Numbered from the stretch's first letter, positions 1 through 8,407 are shown. The stretch: DNA of 64,000 nt from Bacteroidota bacterium (GCA_024279425.1 JAJRRO010000081.1:18913-82912), one strand, 5' to 3'. Notes: generated by a model not told the origin, from the sequence alone. Made by a program: numbers and translations.

Positions 1-1251
1 TTGATAGTTAGACCTGTTCTTTACCAAATCGGTCGTGCCATATTTATACTTTATGTAATCATTCAACTTAGTTGGCAAATCTTCAGCCTCAATATATCCT
101 GCAGGGATCTTTTGGTCCTTTAGATAAGCCGGCACATGTATAGCCGCATGATCAGCTGATAAAAAAACCGTATACTCATTTTCGCCTACTTTTTTATCCA
201 ATGCCTTAAAAAGCCTGGCCAAATCCCTGTCCAATCTAATATAGACATCTTGCACTTCTTTGGAGTTTACACCATACTTATGGCCTACATAATCCGTACT
301 TGAATAGCTTATCGCTAAAAAGTCGGTAATAGCATCGGCTCCCAAGCTTTCCCCTTCCAAGGCGGCTAGGGCAAAATCTGTAATAATACTGTTTCCATAA
401 GGAGTTGCTTTAATCATATCATACTTACCATTACCATCCCAGAGGCTGGGTAAATTATGTGGGAAAGTTGGAGAAGCTTGGCCTTTAAACAATCCTTCAT
501 ACGTGTTATTGTCCAATCCGCTTTCCACATATGTTTCAATCTCCTTTAAGGTTGTCCATGGTTTTTTATATTTCTCTGCGATATTGGACGCGTTAAAATC
601 ATTGACCCATTTTGGTAGATTGTCCATATAAAAAGAGCTTGTGATCCAATTACCAGCTCCCCCACCTTCAAACCAATATGCCGCATTTGCTGTATGACCT
701 CCAGGTAAAACCGCTCCCCTATCTTTTAATGAAATGGCAATAGTCTTATTTCTCATTTGCCAATGCAATCGCAATTGATCGGTTACTGTGGTGACCATCA
801 ATCTATGCGGTGACATTTTGCCAGCACTAGTCTTCGTACCCACCGAATCATAATCGTCATCAGAGGCGCAATACACTTCTGCATCCGTTTCTTTATCGTA
901 CCAATTGTTTCCAATAATACCATGGGTGGCAGGTGTGGTTCCAGTATATACTGAAGCATGCCCAGGGCCTGTACTCGTAGGCGCATAATTAAAGTGATTA
1001 TTCTTACAATTGAAACCTTGGTTTACCAAGCGTCTAAATCCACCTTGCTCGTAATGATCCCAAAAACGGGTCAAATAATCATACCGCATTTGATCCACAA
1101 CAATCCCAACAACCAATTTGGGAGTAGCTCTAAGATGGCTTGAATTTTCGACGTTTTGGTCATTTTTGGACTTCCTTTGGCCTATTGCTTCGAAGGTATT
1201 GAAAGTAAGAAGAATCACAATTAGAAGAAGGGTGAATTTACTCTTGTGCAT
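1..1251 (-). CDS. pafA: PafA-type alkaline phosphatase, partial (C-terminus outside window)
   Basis: Probable calcium-type periplasmic phosphomonoesterase of the alkaline phosphatase superfamily, used to scavenge phosphate. The reading frame stays open for 417 codons from the ATG at 1249-1251 to the window edge, so the last part of the protein (family length about 540 residues) is missing. Residues 1-25 are a signal peptide ending near AIGQ. The metal-binding and nucleophile region is visible: VVDQMRYDYL near residues 51-60 supplies the first metal Asp, and PTSTGPGHAS at 91-100 aligns with the nucleophile loop of the nucleotide pyrophosphatase/PafA group, with Thr94 as the likely nucleophile. 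A later SADHAA motif carries further metal ligands. The gene is transcribed alone, divergent from mlaE. Family assignment is firm; exact substrate range is inferred. Confidence 0.86.
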   Translation of the reverse strand, partial: MHKSKFTLLLIVILLTFNTFEAIGQRKSKNDQNVENSSHLRATPKLVVGIVVDQMRYDYLTRFWDHYEQGGFRRLVNQGFNCKNNHFNYAPTSTGPGHASVYTGTTPATHGIIGNNWYDKETDAEVYCASDDDYDSVGTKTSAGKMSPHRLMVTTVTDQLRLHWQMRNKTIAISLKDRGAVLPGGHTANAAYWFEGGGAGNWITSSFYMDNLPKWVNDFNASNIAEKYKKPWTTLKEIETYVESGLDNNTYEGLFKGQASPTFPHNLPSLWDGNGKYDMIKATPYGNSIITDFALAALEGESLGADAITDFLAISYSSTDYVGHKYGVNSKEVQDVYIRLDRDLARLFKALDKKVGENEYTVFLSADHAAIHVPAYLKDQKIPAGYIEAEDLPTKLNDYIKYKYGTTDLVKNRSNYQ

Positions 1252-1270
1252 GTTTAGTTTATTGGTTATG

Positions 1271-1278
1271 CAAAAATA
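1271..1278 (-). promoter_or_regulatory. Putative -7 box for pafA
   Basis: Read on the minus strand the bases are TATTTTTG, a match to the Bacteroidota housekeeping -7 consensus TAnnTTTG, 20 bases before the pafA ATG. No clear -33 TTTG was seen at the expected spacing, so this is tentative. Confidence 0.35.
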
Positions 1279-1363
1279 TAGAAATAAACCTTTAAAAGAT
1301 TAAATGAAGGTTAAAAGACATTCATTATTGCTATTTTTACAACCATAAGTCTATTTTTATTCT

Positions 1364-2101
1364 ATGAATTACTTAGCGTCAATTGGCAGTTATGCTATTA
1401 TGATAAAAGAGGTTTTTAGAAAACCTACCAAATGGAGCATAATGAGGGCGTTGATTCTTAAGGAGATAGATGAGCTCATATTTGGATCATTGGGTATTCT
1501 CATATTCATATCTTTCTTTATTGGTGGGGTTGTTGCCATACAGACCGCCTTGAACATGACCAATGAACTTATACCAAAAAACTTGGTCGGATTTGCCACT
1601 AGACAATCCATTATATTGGAATTCGCTCCTACTTTCTGCTCAATTATCATGGCTGGTAAGGTTGGTTCTTTTATTACCTCAAGCATAGGTACGATGCGGG
1701 TTACCGAGCAAATTGATGCACTTGAAGTCATGGGTGTGAATGCTTTAAATTATTTGGTTTTCCCAAAGATAATTGCATTAATGTTATATCCCTTTTTAAT
1801 TGCCATTTCAATGTACGTTGGTATACTCGGTGGTTGGATCGCCGGCGTTTTTGGTGGTTTTAGCACGAGTGCCGATTTTATTGAGGGAATTCAGCTTGAT
1901 TTTATTCCATTTCACGTGACCTATTCCTTTATAAAAACTTTGGTATTTGCTTTTATCCTCGCTACAATACCCTCTTATCATGGGTTTTTTATGAAAGGTG
2001 GTGCTTTGGAAGTTGGTAAGGCAGCGACAACTTCCTTTGTATGGACCAGTGTGGTCATTATTATTTTAAATTATTTACTAACACAACTATTACTGGGCTG
2101 A
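1364..2101 (+). CDS. mlaE: MlaE-family lipid ABC transporter permease
   Basis: Inner-membrane permease of the Mla (MCE) system that moves phospholipids between the outer and inner membranes. The 245-residue protein has five or six hydrophobic segments. Its family core is clear: GGVVAIQ near residue 48, AGKVGSFITSSIGTMRVTEQ around 105-125 and IDALEVMGVNALNYLVFPK after it, the signature of the DUF140/MlaE permease. The stop codon overlaps the mlaF start (TGATG), so the two are translationally coupled. The MlaD substrate-binding partner, usually next in Bacteroidota, is not here; the next gene is a pseudogene on the other strand. Confidence 0.9.
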   Translation: MNYLASIGSYAIMIKEVFRKPTKWSIMRALILKEIDELIFGSLGILIFISFFIGGVVAIQTALNMTNELIPKNLVGFATRQSIILEFAPTFCSIIMAGKVGSFITSSIGTMRVTEQIDALEVMGVNALNYLVFPKIIALMLYPFLIAISMYVGILGGWIAGVFGGFSTSADFIEGIQLDFIPFHVTYSFIKTLVFAFILATIPSYHGFFMKGGALEVGKAATTSFVWTSVVIIILNYLLTQLLLG

Positions 2102-2868
2102 TGATAGAGGTTAATGACATATACAAGTCATTCGGAGACACTCATGTATTAAAGGGCATTTCTACCTGTTTTGACAAGGGGAAGACCAATTTGGTCATAG
2201 GACAAAGTGGCTCAGGAAAGACGGTTTTCTTGAAATGTCTTTTAGGCTTATTAAGTCCTGATAAAGGCACCATAAGCCATGACGGAAAAATATATTCCCA
2301 ATTATCTGGGGATGAGCAGCGCAATCTAAAGCAGGAAATGGGCATGGTATTTCAAGGAAGTGCCTTGTTCGATTCTTTGACGGTCGAGGGCAACGTCATG
2401 TTCCCATTGGAGATGTTCACCAAGCAATCGCTATCGGAAATGCAAGATAGGGTTGATTTTGTACTCAAAAGAGTGAATCTTGTTGATGCACACAAAAAAT
2501 ATCCTTCGGAAATTTCAGGTGGCATGCAAAAAAGAGTTGCCATTGCTAGAGCCATAGTAATGAATCCAAAATATCTGTTCTGCGACGAGCCTAACTCTGG
2601 CCTAGATCCTAAGACGGCAATTCTTATAGATAATCTTATTCAGGAAATAACCCAGGAATATGATATAACAACCGTAGTAAATACACACGACATGAATTCG
2701 GTCATGGAGATTGGCGAGAAAATTATTTTCCTTAAAAACGGTATCAAAGAATGGGAGGGTACCAAAAATGAAATCTTTAAGACCGATAATGAGGCCGTGA
2801 CCAATTTTGTATATTCTTCCGAACTCTTCAAGAAGGTAAGGCAAATGTATATCGAAGAACGCAACTAG
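2101..2868 (+). CDS. mlaF: MlaF-family ABC transporter ATPase
   Basis: ATPase that powers the MlaE permease. The start was set at the ATG at 2101, which overlaps the mlaE stop, rather than at a codon 60 bases upstream inside mlaE; this gives MIEVNDIYKSFGD, a normal ABC N-terminus, and 255 residues. Walker A is GQSGSGKT at residues 34-41, the signature is SGGMQKRVAIARA near 140-152, and Walker B is YLFCDEPNSGLDP just after. The tail of about 40 residues is typical of Mla ATPases. It ends four bases into the convergent pseudogene on the minus strand. Confidence 0.9.
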   Translation: MIEVNDIYKSFGDTHVLKGISTCFDKGKTNLVIGQSGSGKTVFLKCLLGLLSPDKGTISHDGKIYSQLSGDEQRNLKQEMGMVFQGSALFDSLTVEGNVMFPLEMFTKQSLSEMQDRVDFVLKRVNLVDAHKKYPSEISGGMQKRVAIARAIVMNPKYLFCDEPNSGLDPKTAILIDNLIQEITQEYDITTVVNTHDMNSVMEIGEKIIFLKNGIKEWEGTKNEIFKTDNEAVTNFVYSSELFKKVRQMYIEERN

Positions 2869-3285
2869 TCCTGAACCACTTCCTTAAGTTGTATAGTACT
2901 ATCCTTCAGTCTTAGTTTTAACCACTCATGTAGTTTTTTGCTGTCGGCCACAGTTTGGAATTGTTCGGCATCATGCTTCCATTTTACCTCAAAAACAGGA
3001 ATCGTATCCAGCGTATTGAAATCTGTTAGTCTAGTTGGGAGAGAACCCAAGGATTGTGGGTTTTCGTAATTAGTCTTTGCCTCAGTACTTATATCCGCAA
3101 AAGGAATATCGGCTATAATAGCCTCTTTGGTTGCCTCTTGATCCGTATTTTTACGGATGTCTTAAAAGTTAGGAAATAAATTTTTTGGTACTTCCAAGTA
3201 AACCGTGAATATCCTTTTTTACTTCTTCGCCACTATCTCCTTCACTTAGTGGAACATTATTGTCACCATTTAAATTTTTACTCAT
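2865..3285 (-). pseudogene. Broken DUF389-like membrane protein gene (N- and C-terminal pieces only)
   Basis: The first 38 codons from the ATG at 3283-3285 read MSKNLNGDNNVPLSEGDS and then EEVKKDIHGLLGSTKKFIS before a TAA. In the next frame the sequence continues as LFPNF, a second TAA, then DIRKNTDQEATKEAIIADIP. That resembles the conserved start of flavobacterial DUF389 proteins (DIR, NTD, EAT). It then runs straight into a hydrophilic tail, FNTLDTIPVFEVKW to LKEVVQD, with no membrane segments. Family members are roughly 450-500 residues with several transmembrane helices, so most of the middle appears to be deleted. Damage seen: a frameshift at an A/T run near 3180, a nonsense codon, and a large internal loss. 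The family name rests on remembered motifs and is moderate; the broken state is clear. Confidence 0.5.
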
Positions 3286-3289
3286 AATT

Positions 3290-3438
3290 AGAGCCTGTTT
3301 AAATTTGTTATACGCTGCTTTTTAGTCAATTGAGGCCTCAAAAACGCGGTTTGGCAGTGTCAAATGAGTATTTTGTCAACGAAAAGTGGTGGAAAAAGAG
3401 CCCTAACAAAACCGAAGGATGAAAATTAAACAGGCTCT
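3290..3438. repeat. Short interspersed repeat with inverted ends, copy 1 (149 bp)
   Basis: The ends are inverted: agagcctgtttaaattt at 3290-3306 and aaattaaacaggctct at 3423-3438. The whole unit reappears in the opposite orientation at 51240-51402, with about 14 extra bases near one end. It has no coding capacity. This is the pattern of a MITE-like or REP-like mobile element. It sits between a pseudogene and manC, and its outer bases form the last two bases of the manC stop codon. Confidence 0.8.
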
Positions 3439-4516
3439 AAGCATACCGGTCCCCAAATTTATCTTTTACTTTGCCTAACACCTGTTTTATATCCTGTTCC
3501 TTTGATTTGGGATAAATAAGTAATACCTCTTCTTTATCAACGATAATGTAATCGTCAAGACCATCAATAACAACAATTTTATCCTTAGGTGATCGAATCA
3601 TATTTCGGTGGGAATCTTGGCTGATTACTTGGCTGTTTACAACTGCATTGTCATCAACATCCTTATCCAATTTGTCATACAAAGAACCCCATGTACCCAA
3701 ATCGTTCCAATCAAAAGTTGCGGGAAGCACATAAATAGAATTGGACTGTTCTAAGATGGCATAATCTATCGATATGTTTTCTGCCTTGGGGTAGTTCTCC
3801 GCTATAAATGCTTTTTCCGCAGGTATATTATACTGGGCAATTCCAGAATGAAATAGCTCATATTGTACCGATTGATGGTTCTTAAATGCATTGACAATCG
3901 TATTCACTCCCCACATAAATATGCCAGCATTCCATAGAAAATTACCTTGGACCAAAAACTCCCGGGCGGTCTCATAATCTGGTTTTTCACGGAATTGGTG
4001 TACTTTCTTCAATTCAGAAGTACTCTCTTTTTCAAATTCAATATACCCGAACCCGGTGTTGGGGAACGTTGGTTTTATGCCCAAAGTGCAAAGTACTTCT
4101 TCCTTCTCACACCTATCAAAACAGGTCGTAACATCTCTGGCAAAGGCATCTTCATCTTCAATCCAATGATCACTGGGCGCAACGATCATTACACCATCGG
4201 GGTTCATTTTTTGAATTTTCAATGCCGCATACAAAATGCATGGTGCGGTATTGCGCATAGCAGGTTCCAAAACAACTTGTTCTTGGGTTACCATAGGCAA
4301 TTGTTCCAAAACAAGTTCATTATACCTTTCATTTGTAAGAATCAGGATATTCTTGGTAGGTACAAATTTATTTAGCCTTTGAAAAGTTTTTTGAATCAGG
4401 CTGTCACCCGTGCCCAACATATCATGGAACTGCTTTGGATAGGACGAGGTGCTTATGGGCCAAAACCGTGATCCTACACCACCAGCCATTAAAACTGCAT
4501 AATAATTTTTATTCAT
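3437..4516 (-). CDS. manC: Mannose-1-phosphate guanylyltransferase
   Basis: Makes GDP-mannose from mannose-1-phosphate and GTP, for surface polysaccharide and glycan synthesis. The 359-residue protein opens with the nucleotidyltransferase loop LMAGGVGSRFWP at residues 9-20. It also has APSDHWIED near 114-122, GFGYIEFE near 158, and FREKPD followed by NFLWNAGIFMW, all typical of the single-domain ManC type without the isomerase extension. It lies three bases downstream of the SprT-like gene and is probably cotranscribed. The stop codon TAG abuts the 149-bp repeat, which supplies its final bases, so an insertion may have trimmed or replaced the original 3' end without visible loss of conserved domains. 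Confidence 0.92.
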   Translation of the reverse strand: MNKNYYAVLMAGGVGSRFWPISTSSYPKQFHDMLGTGDSLIQKTFQRLNKFVPTKNILILTNERYNELVLEQLPMVTQEQVVLEPAMRNTAPCILYAALKIQKMNPDGVMIVAPSDHWIEDEDAFARDVTTCFDRCEKEEVLCTLGIKPTFPNTGFGYIEFEKESTSELKKVHQFREKPDYETAREFLVQGNFLWNAGIFMWGVNTIVNAFKNHQSVQYELFHSGIAQYNIPAEKAFIAENYPKAENISIDYAILEQSNSIYVLPATFDWNDLGTWGSLYDKLDKDVDDNAVVNSQVISQDSHRNMIRSPKDKIVVIDGLDDYIIVDKEEVLLIYPKSKEQDIKQVLGKVKDKFGDRYA

Positions 4517-4519
4517 GTC

Positions 4520-5122
4520 TTAATTACTTATTAATTCTACTTCCGCATTGGGCTGAAACAAGTACACTTTTCCAGATGCAACCTCAATACATTCGTAACG
4601 TTTTACACGCTTATTGCCTTTTTTAAAAAGTTTTCCATTATAAATCCTGAAAACACTTCCCAAAGGTAATTCAAAAACGAAGGTCTGATGGGCATTTTGT
4701 GCGTCAAATTGTTTTAAGGTCATCGATAGAAGGGCATCTGTATCACTACTGGCTCTGGGGTTTTTAAAATGCCGTGCCAAAAGTGGTAATAATTTAGACG
4801 GAAACACTTCTGGCCTAATAAAAGGCAACATTAAATGTTGAAACGTTTTTTTCCATTCCAACCCATGGGGTTTAATCCGCCGTCCATATTTTTCAAAAGC
4901 GACAAGGTGGGCGATTTCATGAACCAAAGTAATCAAAAACCGATATTTGTTCAAAGTGGCATTAACGGTTATTTGATGCATTCCGTTTGGCAACCTTCTA
5001 TAGTCTCCATGCCTGGTGACCCTTTTATTTACAATTTTTAGGTTAACACCAGAGTCCTTGATCAAACGCAAACAAGGTCCTACCGCCCGCTCTGGAAGGT
5101 AATTTTGAAGAATGTTATCCAT
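4520..5122 (-). CDS. SprT-like zinc metalloprotease domain protein
   Basis: A 200-residue protein with the SprT/Spartan-type zinc motif LVHEIAHLV at residues 66-74 (His68, Glu69, His72). The N-terminal part, PERAVGPCLRLI, and the segment HQITVNATLNKYRFL preceding the motif match bacterial SprT-domain proteins. Spartan homologues in eukaryotes cut DNA-protein crosslinks; the bacterial role is unsettled. It begins the operon with manC. A TATTTTTG box on the minus strand at 5128-5135 lies directly before the ATG, which would give a leaderless transcript if used; this is speculative. Confidence 0.8.
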   Translation of the reverse strand: MDNILQNYLPERAVGPCLRLIKDSGVNLKIVNKRVTRHGDYRRLPNGMHQITVNATLNKYRFLITLVHEIAHLVAFEKYGRRIKPHGLEWKKTFQHLMLPFIRPEVFPSKLLPLLARHFKNPRASSDTDALLSMTLKQFDAQNAHQTFVFELPLGSVFRIYNGKLFKKGNKRVKRYECIEVASGKVYLFQPNAEVELISN

Positions 5123-5333
5123 TAAAACAAAAATAGGGTTTTTGAGCTTCCCGGTATATAGACCTTTATCTTAAAATCCATATTTCTTGGAATATTGACT
5201 TAACTCCTTGTTTGGCACAAAATCATGGTATTAAAAAATGTGCTTTATCATCACAGTCCATTAAAATATCCAAAAATCAATACCTTGTGGTCACAAATAC
5301 CATTATGCGCATTTTTAATGATCTTAAATATCT

Positions 5334-5681
5334 ATGTCTAGACTAATATACCGCGTTTACGTAATAGAATTATCCAAGCGGGTATTTAGTGAAAATGCCA
5401 AGTTCAGGGTGGCCAACCCCCAATTCAATGGAGTGCTACAGTGCCTATATGTTGGTATGACCAGCAAGTCTCCCAAAGAACGATTTGAACAACATAAAAC
5501 GGGATACAGGAATAAGAAAGGTCATAAACTCTCTTCCAACATTGTTCGAAAATATGGTATGTATCTTCGTCCAAGTCTATACAATCACATAGAGTCCATG
5601 ACCCGAAGTGATGCTCTCAAAATGGAGGAACAGCTAGCTTTGGAATTGAGGAGGCAAAAATATGCTGTCTGGTTCAATTAA
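5334..5681 (+). CDS. GIY-YIG-like nuclease domain protein
   Basis: A 115-residue single-domain protein. RVYVIEL at residues 7-13 and CLYVGMTSKSPKERFEQH near 36-53 fit the GIY-YIG fold: a first strand YV-x-x-L, a second strand LYVGMT in place of the classic YIG, and the conserved Arg in ERFEQH. The remainder is a basic stretch followed by a helix rich in Glu (MEEQLALELRR) where the family Glu is expected. Such small proteins are common and mostly uncharacterised; some relatives act in repair. It stands alone on the plus strand, flanked by about 210 and 115 bases of non-coding DNA. Confidence 0.6.
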   Translation: MSRLIYRVYVIELSKRVFSENAKFRVANPQFNGVLQCLYVGMTSKSPKERFEQHKTGYRNKKGHKLSSNIVRKYGMYLRPSLYNHIESMTRSDALKMEEQLALELRRQKYAVWFN

Positions 5682-5797
5682 AATAGGGGGATTGAAAAGT
5701 TATAAGGGGCCTGAAAAGTTATTTTTCGGAATATGGTTTCCCACTAAAATTGTTCCTATTTATACCTGGATTCCTTTGATTATACTTAAATTCAGGT

Positions 5798-6685
5798 ATG
5801 AAGATTAACATTAGGACTGTTTTACTTTTACTTCTTTTTCAAATAATCGGTGAAACCAATGCCCAAGAAGTGTACGGGCTTTGGGAGGGGGAAGAAATTC
5901 CATATCACAAAGAAAATAACCTTCAAGAACATGAGAAGGAAGCTTGGGGTACCATGTGTGTTTTTAATATTACCGAACCTACCCTGACCATCTATAGCGC
6001 TGAAGGCCATAATACGGGCAAAGCCGTACTAATAATTCCCGGTGGCGGCTATGAGCTTGTGGCCATGTACCATGAAGGATATGATCTGGCAGCGGCATTG
6101 TCAAAACACGGAATTACAGCTGCTGTTTTAAAATATAGACTTCCAAATCCAAAATCATCTGATCAGCCCCATTTGGTTCCTATCACAGATGCCCGAAGAG
6201 CACTCAAATTAATACGTGAAAAATCTCCCGCCTATAACATTGAAACTAACAAAGTGGGAGTTCTGGGTTTTTCGGCCGGGAGCCATTTAGCTACCGTTCT
6301 CAGTTTATGGAAGAGTCCGGACTCTAATGAAAACCCTGATTTTTCAGGGCTAATATATGGAGTCACCAATCTTTCCGATGCCAACTTAAAATGGCTTGAA
6401 AAAAGTCTTTACCATAGAAAACTGACTTCGGCCGAAATTAAACAAAACACATTGCTGAACCTAGTATCCCATAGTTCTCCACCTGCTTTTTTGGTCCATG
6501 CCTATGATGATGAGATATGCCAAGTGGAGGAGACCACTCTTTATGCACAAAAATTAAGGGAACATGAGGTTTTGACCGAAATGCATATTTTCCCCAAAGG
6601 AGGTCATGGGTTCGGAATGGGAAGAGAATCTGACGGTACAGACCAATGGGTACCTTTATTTGTAAATTGGATTAAAACACTTTGA
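5798..6685 (+). CDS. Exported alpha/beta hydrolase (acetyl-xylan-esterase-like)
   Basis: A 295-residue serine esterase with a signal peptide (residues 1-22, ending TNAQ). The oxyanion loop is IIPGGGYELV at 79-88, the nucleophile elbow is GFSAGSH with Ser159, the acid is probably Asp238 in HAYDDE, and the base is His270 in KGGHGFG. This layout matches BD-FAE and acetyl-xylan-esterase-type enzymes that remove acetyl or feruloyl groups from plant or algal glycans, though the substrate is unknown. Twenty bases separate it from the Crp/Fnr gene, which may be cotranscribed. Confidence 0.8.
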   Translation: MKINIRTVLLLLLFQIIGETNAQEVYGLWEGEEIPYHKENNLQEHEKEAWGTMCVFNITEPTLTIYSAEGHNTGKAVLIIPGGGYELVAMYHEGYDLAAALSKHGITAAVLKYRLPNPKSSDQPHLVPITDARRALKLIREKSPAYNIETNKVGVLGFSAGSHLATVLSLWKSPDSNENPDFSGLIYGVTNLSDANLKWLEKSLYHRKLTSAEIKQNTLLNLVSHSSPPAFLVHAYDDEICQVEETTLYAQKLREHEVLTEMHIFPKGGHGFGMGRESDGTDQWVPLFVNWIKTL

Positions 6686-6704
6686 TTTTTAAATATTAAA
6701 AAAA

Positions 6705-7337
6705 ATGGAAGAAAACATTGATCTATCGAAAGCATTTCCACAATTTGGGCCAGAACTTGTTTCACAAATCAACAAAGCTTCAATAATAAAGGAGATACCC
6801 AAAGGCATTGAGATTTTAAGGGAAGGGCAATTTGTGAAAATCATTCCTATTGTTTTAAGCGGACTGATCAAAGTAAGTACAAGACACAACGATAAAGAAT
6901 TGCTGTTATATTACATACGCCCCTATGAAAGTTGTGCCATGTCATTTGCGGCTTCCCTAAAGAACGGCCCGAGTAAAATATTCGCCTTGACAGAAGAAGA
7001 CACTACTGTCTTACTACTGCCAGTTGACAAAGTCTCTGAATGGATAAAGCAATTTCCAAGTTTCAACGTTTTGTTTTATCAGCAATACGACCTCAGGTAT
7101 TGTGAACTTCTAGATACCATACATCATGTGCTTTTTGAAAAAATGGATATGCGTTTGTTTGAATACTTGAAGGAAAAAAGCAACCTCACCCATAAAAACC
7201 CCATGAACATTTCACACAGACAGATAGCCAATGAGTTGGGTACTGCAAGAGAGGTTATCAGCAGGGTTATGAAGAAACTTGAAAGCGAAGGCAAGGTAAA
7301 ACAGCATTCCACCAGTATTGAAGTACTCGAGCAGTGA
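6705..7337 (+). CDS. Crp/Fnr-family transcriptional regulator
   Basis: A 210-residue regulator. Residues 1-120 form a cyclic-nucleotide-binding beta-roll (PKGIEILREGQFVKIIPIVL) and 160-200 form a winged helix with the recognition region SHRQIANELGTAREVISRVM. No N-terminal cysteine cluster for an iron-sulfur centre is present, so it is not a classical oxygen-sensing Fnr. It is followed by a perfect palindrome that covers its stop codon, then a second inverted repeat and a small DUF2892 gene. In Bacteroidota, Crp/Fnr genes of this type often sit next to DUF2892 or rhodanese genes, so it may control the next gene; that is inference. Confidence 0.88.
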   Translation: MEENIDLSKAFPQFGPELVSQINKASIIKEIPKGIEILREGQFVKIIPIVLSGLIKVSTRHNDKELLLYYIRPYESCAMSFAASLKNGPSKIFALTEEDTTVLLLPVDKVSEWIKQFPSFNVLFYQQYDLRYCELLDTIHHVLFEKMDMRLFEYLKEKSNLTHKNPMNISHRQIANELGTAREVISRVMKKLESEGKVKQHSTSIEVLEQ

Positions 7338-7350
7338 CCTTGGTCACTGC
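7331..7350. promoter_or_regulatory. 20-bp palindrome at the end of the Crp/Fnr gene
   Basis: Two 9-base arms, GCAGTGACC and GGTCACTGC, surround a TT centre and include the stop codon of the regulator gene. The TGACC/GGTCA half-sites resemble Crp/Fnr-type operators in symmetry. It could also fold as an RNA hairpin, but no U-run follows, so a simple terminator is less likely. Confidence 0.4.
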
Positions 7351-7384
7351 ACAACCAATTCTTCCTGTTTATCTTTGACTGAAG

Positions 7385-7405
7385 AATCAATGGTATAAAT
7401 TGATT
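7385..7405. promoter_or_regulatory. Inverted repeat upstream of the DUF2892 gene
   Basis: AATCAA and TTGATT are separated by nine bases, 35 bases before the small membrane protein gene. The half-sites recall Fnr boxes (TTGAT, ATCAA) but in outward order and with wider spacing, so binding by the neighbouring regulator is only a possibility. Confidence 0.25.
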
Positions 7406-7439
7406 TTTCTCTGTTAGTCTATTTTAAACTTTATATATT

Positions 7440-7652
7440 ATGAAAAAGAATATGGGTTCGGCGGATCGAATTATTCGCTTAATTATTGCTGCTCTTGTCG
7501 CGGTACTTTACTTTACAAATATAATCTCTGGGACCTTAGGAATAGTTCTCATAATCTTATCAGGAATCTTTGTACTTACCAGCCTGATTAGTTTTTGTCC
7601 TCTTTATAAACCGTTCGGCTTAAGTACTTGTGCAATAAAAGAAAAAAAATAA
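7440..7652 (+). CDS. Small DUF2892 membrane protein
   Basis: A 70-residue protein of the YgaP-like DUF2892 family. It starts KKNMGSADRIIRLIIA, a hallmark of the family, and has two membrane helices (residues 12-30 and 35-52), then the conserved CPLYKPFGLSTC segment with two cysteines. Function is unknown; relatives are fused to or sit beside rhodaneses and Crp/Fnr regulators. A strong intrinsic terminator follows it, closing this transcription unit. Confidence 0.85.
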   Translation: MKKNMGSADRIIRLIIAALVAVLYFTNIISGTLGIVLIILSGIFVLTSLISFCPLYKPFGLSTCAIKEKK

Positions 7653-7685
7653 TTATTTCGATAGCAGCGACCTTTATCAGCCGGG

Positions 7686-7715
7686 GCGGGTTAAAAGAAT
7701 TTAATCCGCTCTTTT
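7686..7715 (+). terminator. Intrinsic terminator after the DUF2892 gene
   Basis: A ten-pair stem (GCGGGTTAAA with TTTAATCCGC, one G-U pair) and a four-base loop, followed by TCTTTT. It ends the plus-strand unit and lies just before the 3' end of the convergent SDR gene. Confidence 0.75.
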
Positions 7716-7729
7716 GTTGTTAGTAGAGT

Positions 7730-8407
7730 TTATGGCATGCTGCTTGAAACTTGCATGAGTTTCCCATTGTAGAATTTATGCCCAGTTAATGCAAAATCCT
7801 TAATATAGGTGGCCATTTCAAGAGCAGAAATTGGTGCTTGATAACCAGGAAAAGCCTCCTCCAACATTTCAGTTTGTACAGCGCCTAGCGCCAAAACATT
7901 AAAAGATGGACCTGTTTCCTTGAATTCCTCGGCCCATAATTCGGTCAATGTAATTACAGCTCCTTTACTTGAACTGTATGCCGAAAGTCCCGGGAATTTC
8001 ATGCTGCCCTGTACGCCTCCCACTGAGCTTACCGATACCACATGTCCCTTTTTTAGCATTTTTGGTAACACCAACTTGGTTAATTTAGCCACTCCGAATA
8101 CATTGACCTTGTAAATTTCCTCAAAGTCCTTGTCATCTGTTTCCAAAAATGGCTTGTTCAAGAGTTTTCCTGCATTATTGATCAAAATATCAACTGTTTT
8201 CCAATGTTCAAGATATGCTTCCAGCTTTTCAAAATCCAAGCTATTGGAAAGGTCAAAAGGAAAGGAAATGATATTCCTGTGCTGCAATTCAGTTATTGAC
8301 GCATTGTTTCGTGACAATGCCAATACCTGATGACCCTCATCTGCAAAAAGCTTTGCCAATTCAAAACCAATGCCCCTACTTGTACCTGTTATGATTACAT
8401 TTGCCAT
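7730..8407 (-). CDS. Short-chain dehydrogenase/reductase
   Basis: A 225-residue NAD(P)-dependent oxidoreductase of the classical SDR fold. The cofactor loop is TGTSRGIGFEL at residues 8-18, the structural motif is NNAG near 78, and the catalytic pair is Tyr and Lys in YSSSKGA near 143-149, preceded by SSVGG with the catalytic serine. The substrate cannot be told. The start codon overlaps the stop of the upstream M28 peptidase gene by one base, so the two are coupled. Confidence 0.88.
   Translation of the reverse strand: MANVIITGTSRGIGFELAKLFADEGHQVLALSRNNASITELQHRNIISFPFDLSNSLDFEKLEAYLEHWKTVDILINNAGKLLNKPFLETDDKDFEEIYKVNVFGVAKLTKLVLPKMLKKGHVVSVSSVGGVQGSMKFPGLSAYSSSKGAVITLTELWAEEFKETGPSFNVLALGAVQTEMLEEAFPGYQAPISALEMATYIKDFALTGHKFYNGKLMQVSSSMP

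Noticed and set aside
2041..2100. A longer start for mlaF inside mlaE.
   Set aside because: The ATG at 2101 overlaps the mlaE stop and gives the usual family N-terminus.
3947..4375. A 142-codon open frame antisense to manC.
   Set aside because: It lies wholly inside the well-supported manC gene and has no recognisable protein features.
5682..5797. Direct repeat GAAAAGTTAT before the esterase gene.
   Set aside because: Two short copies in an AT-rich gap are within chance expectation.
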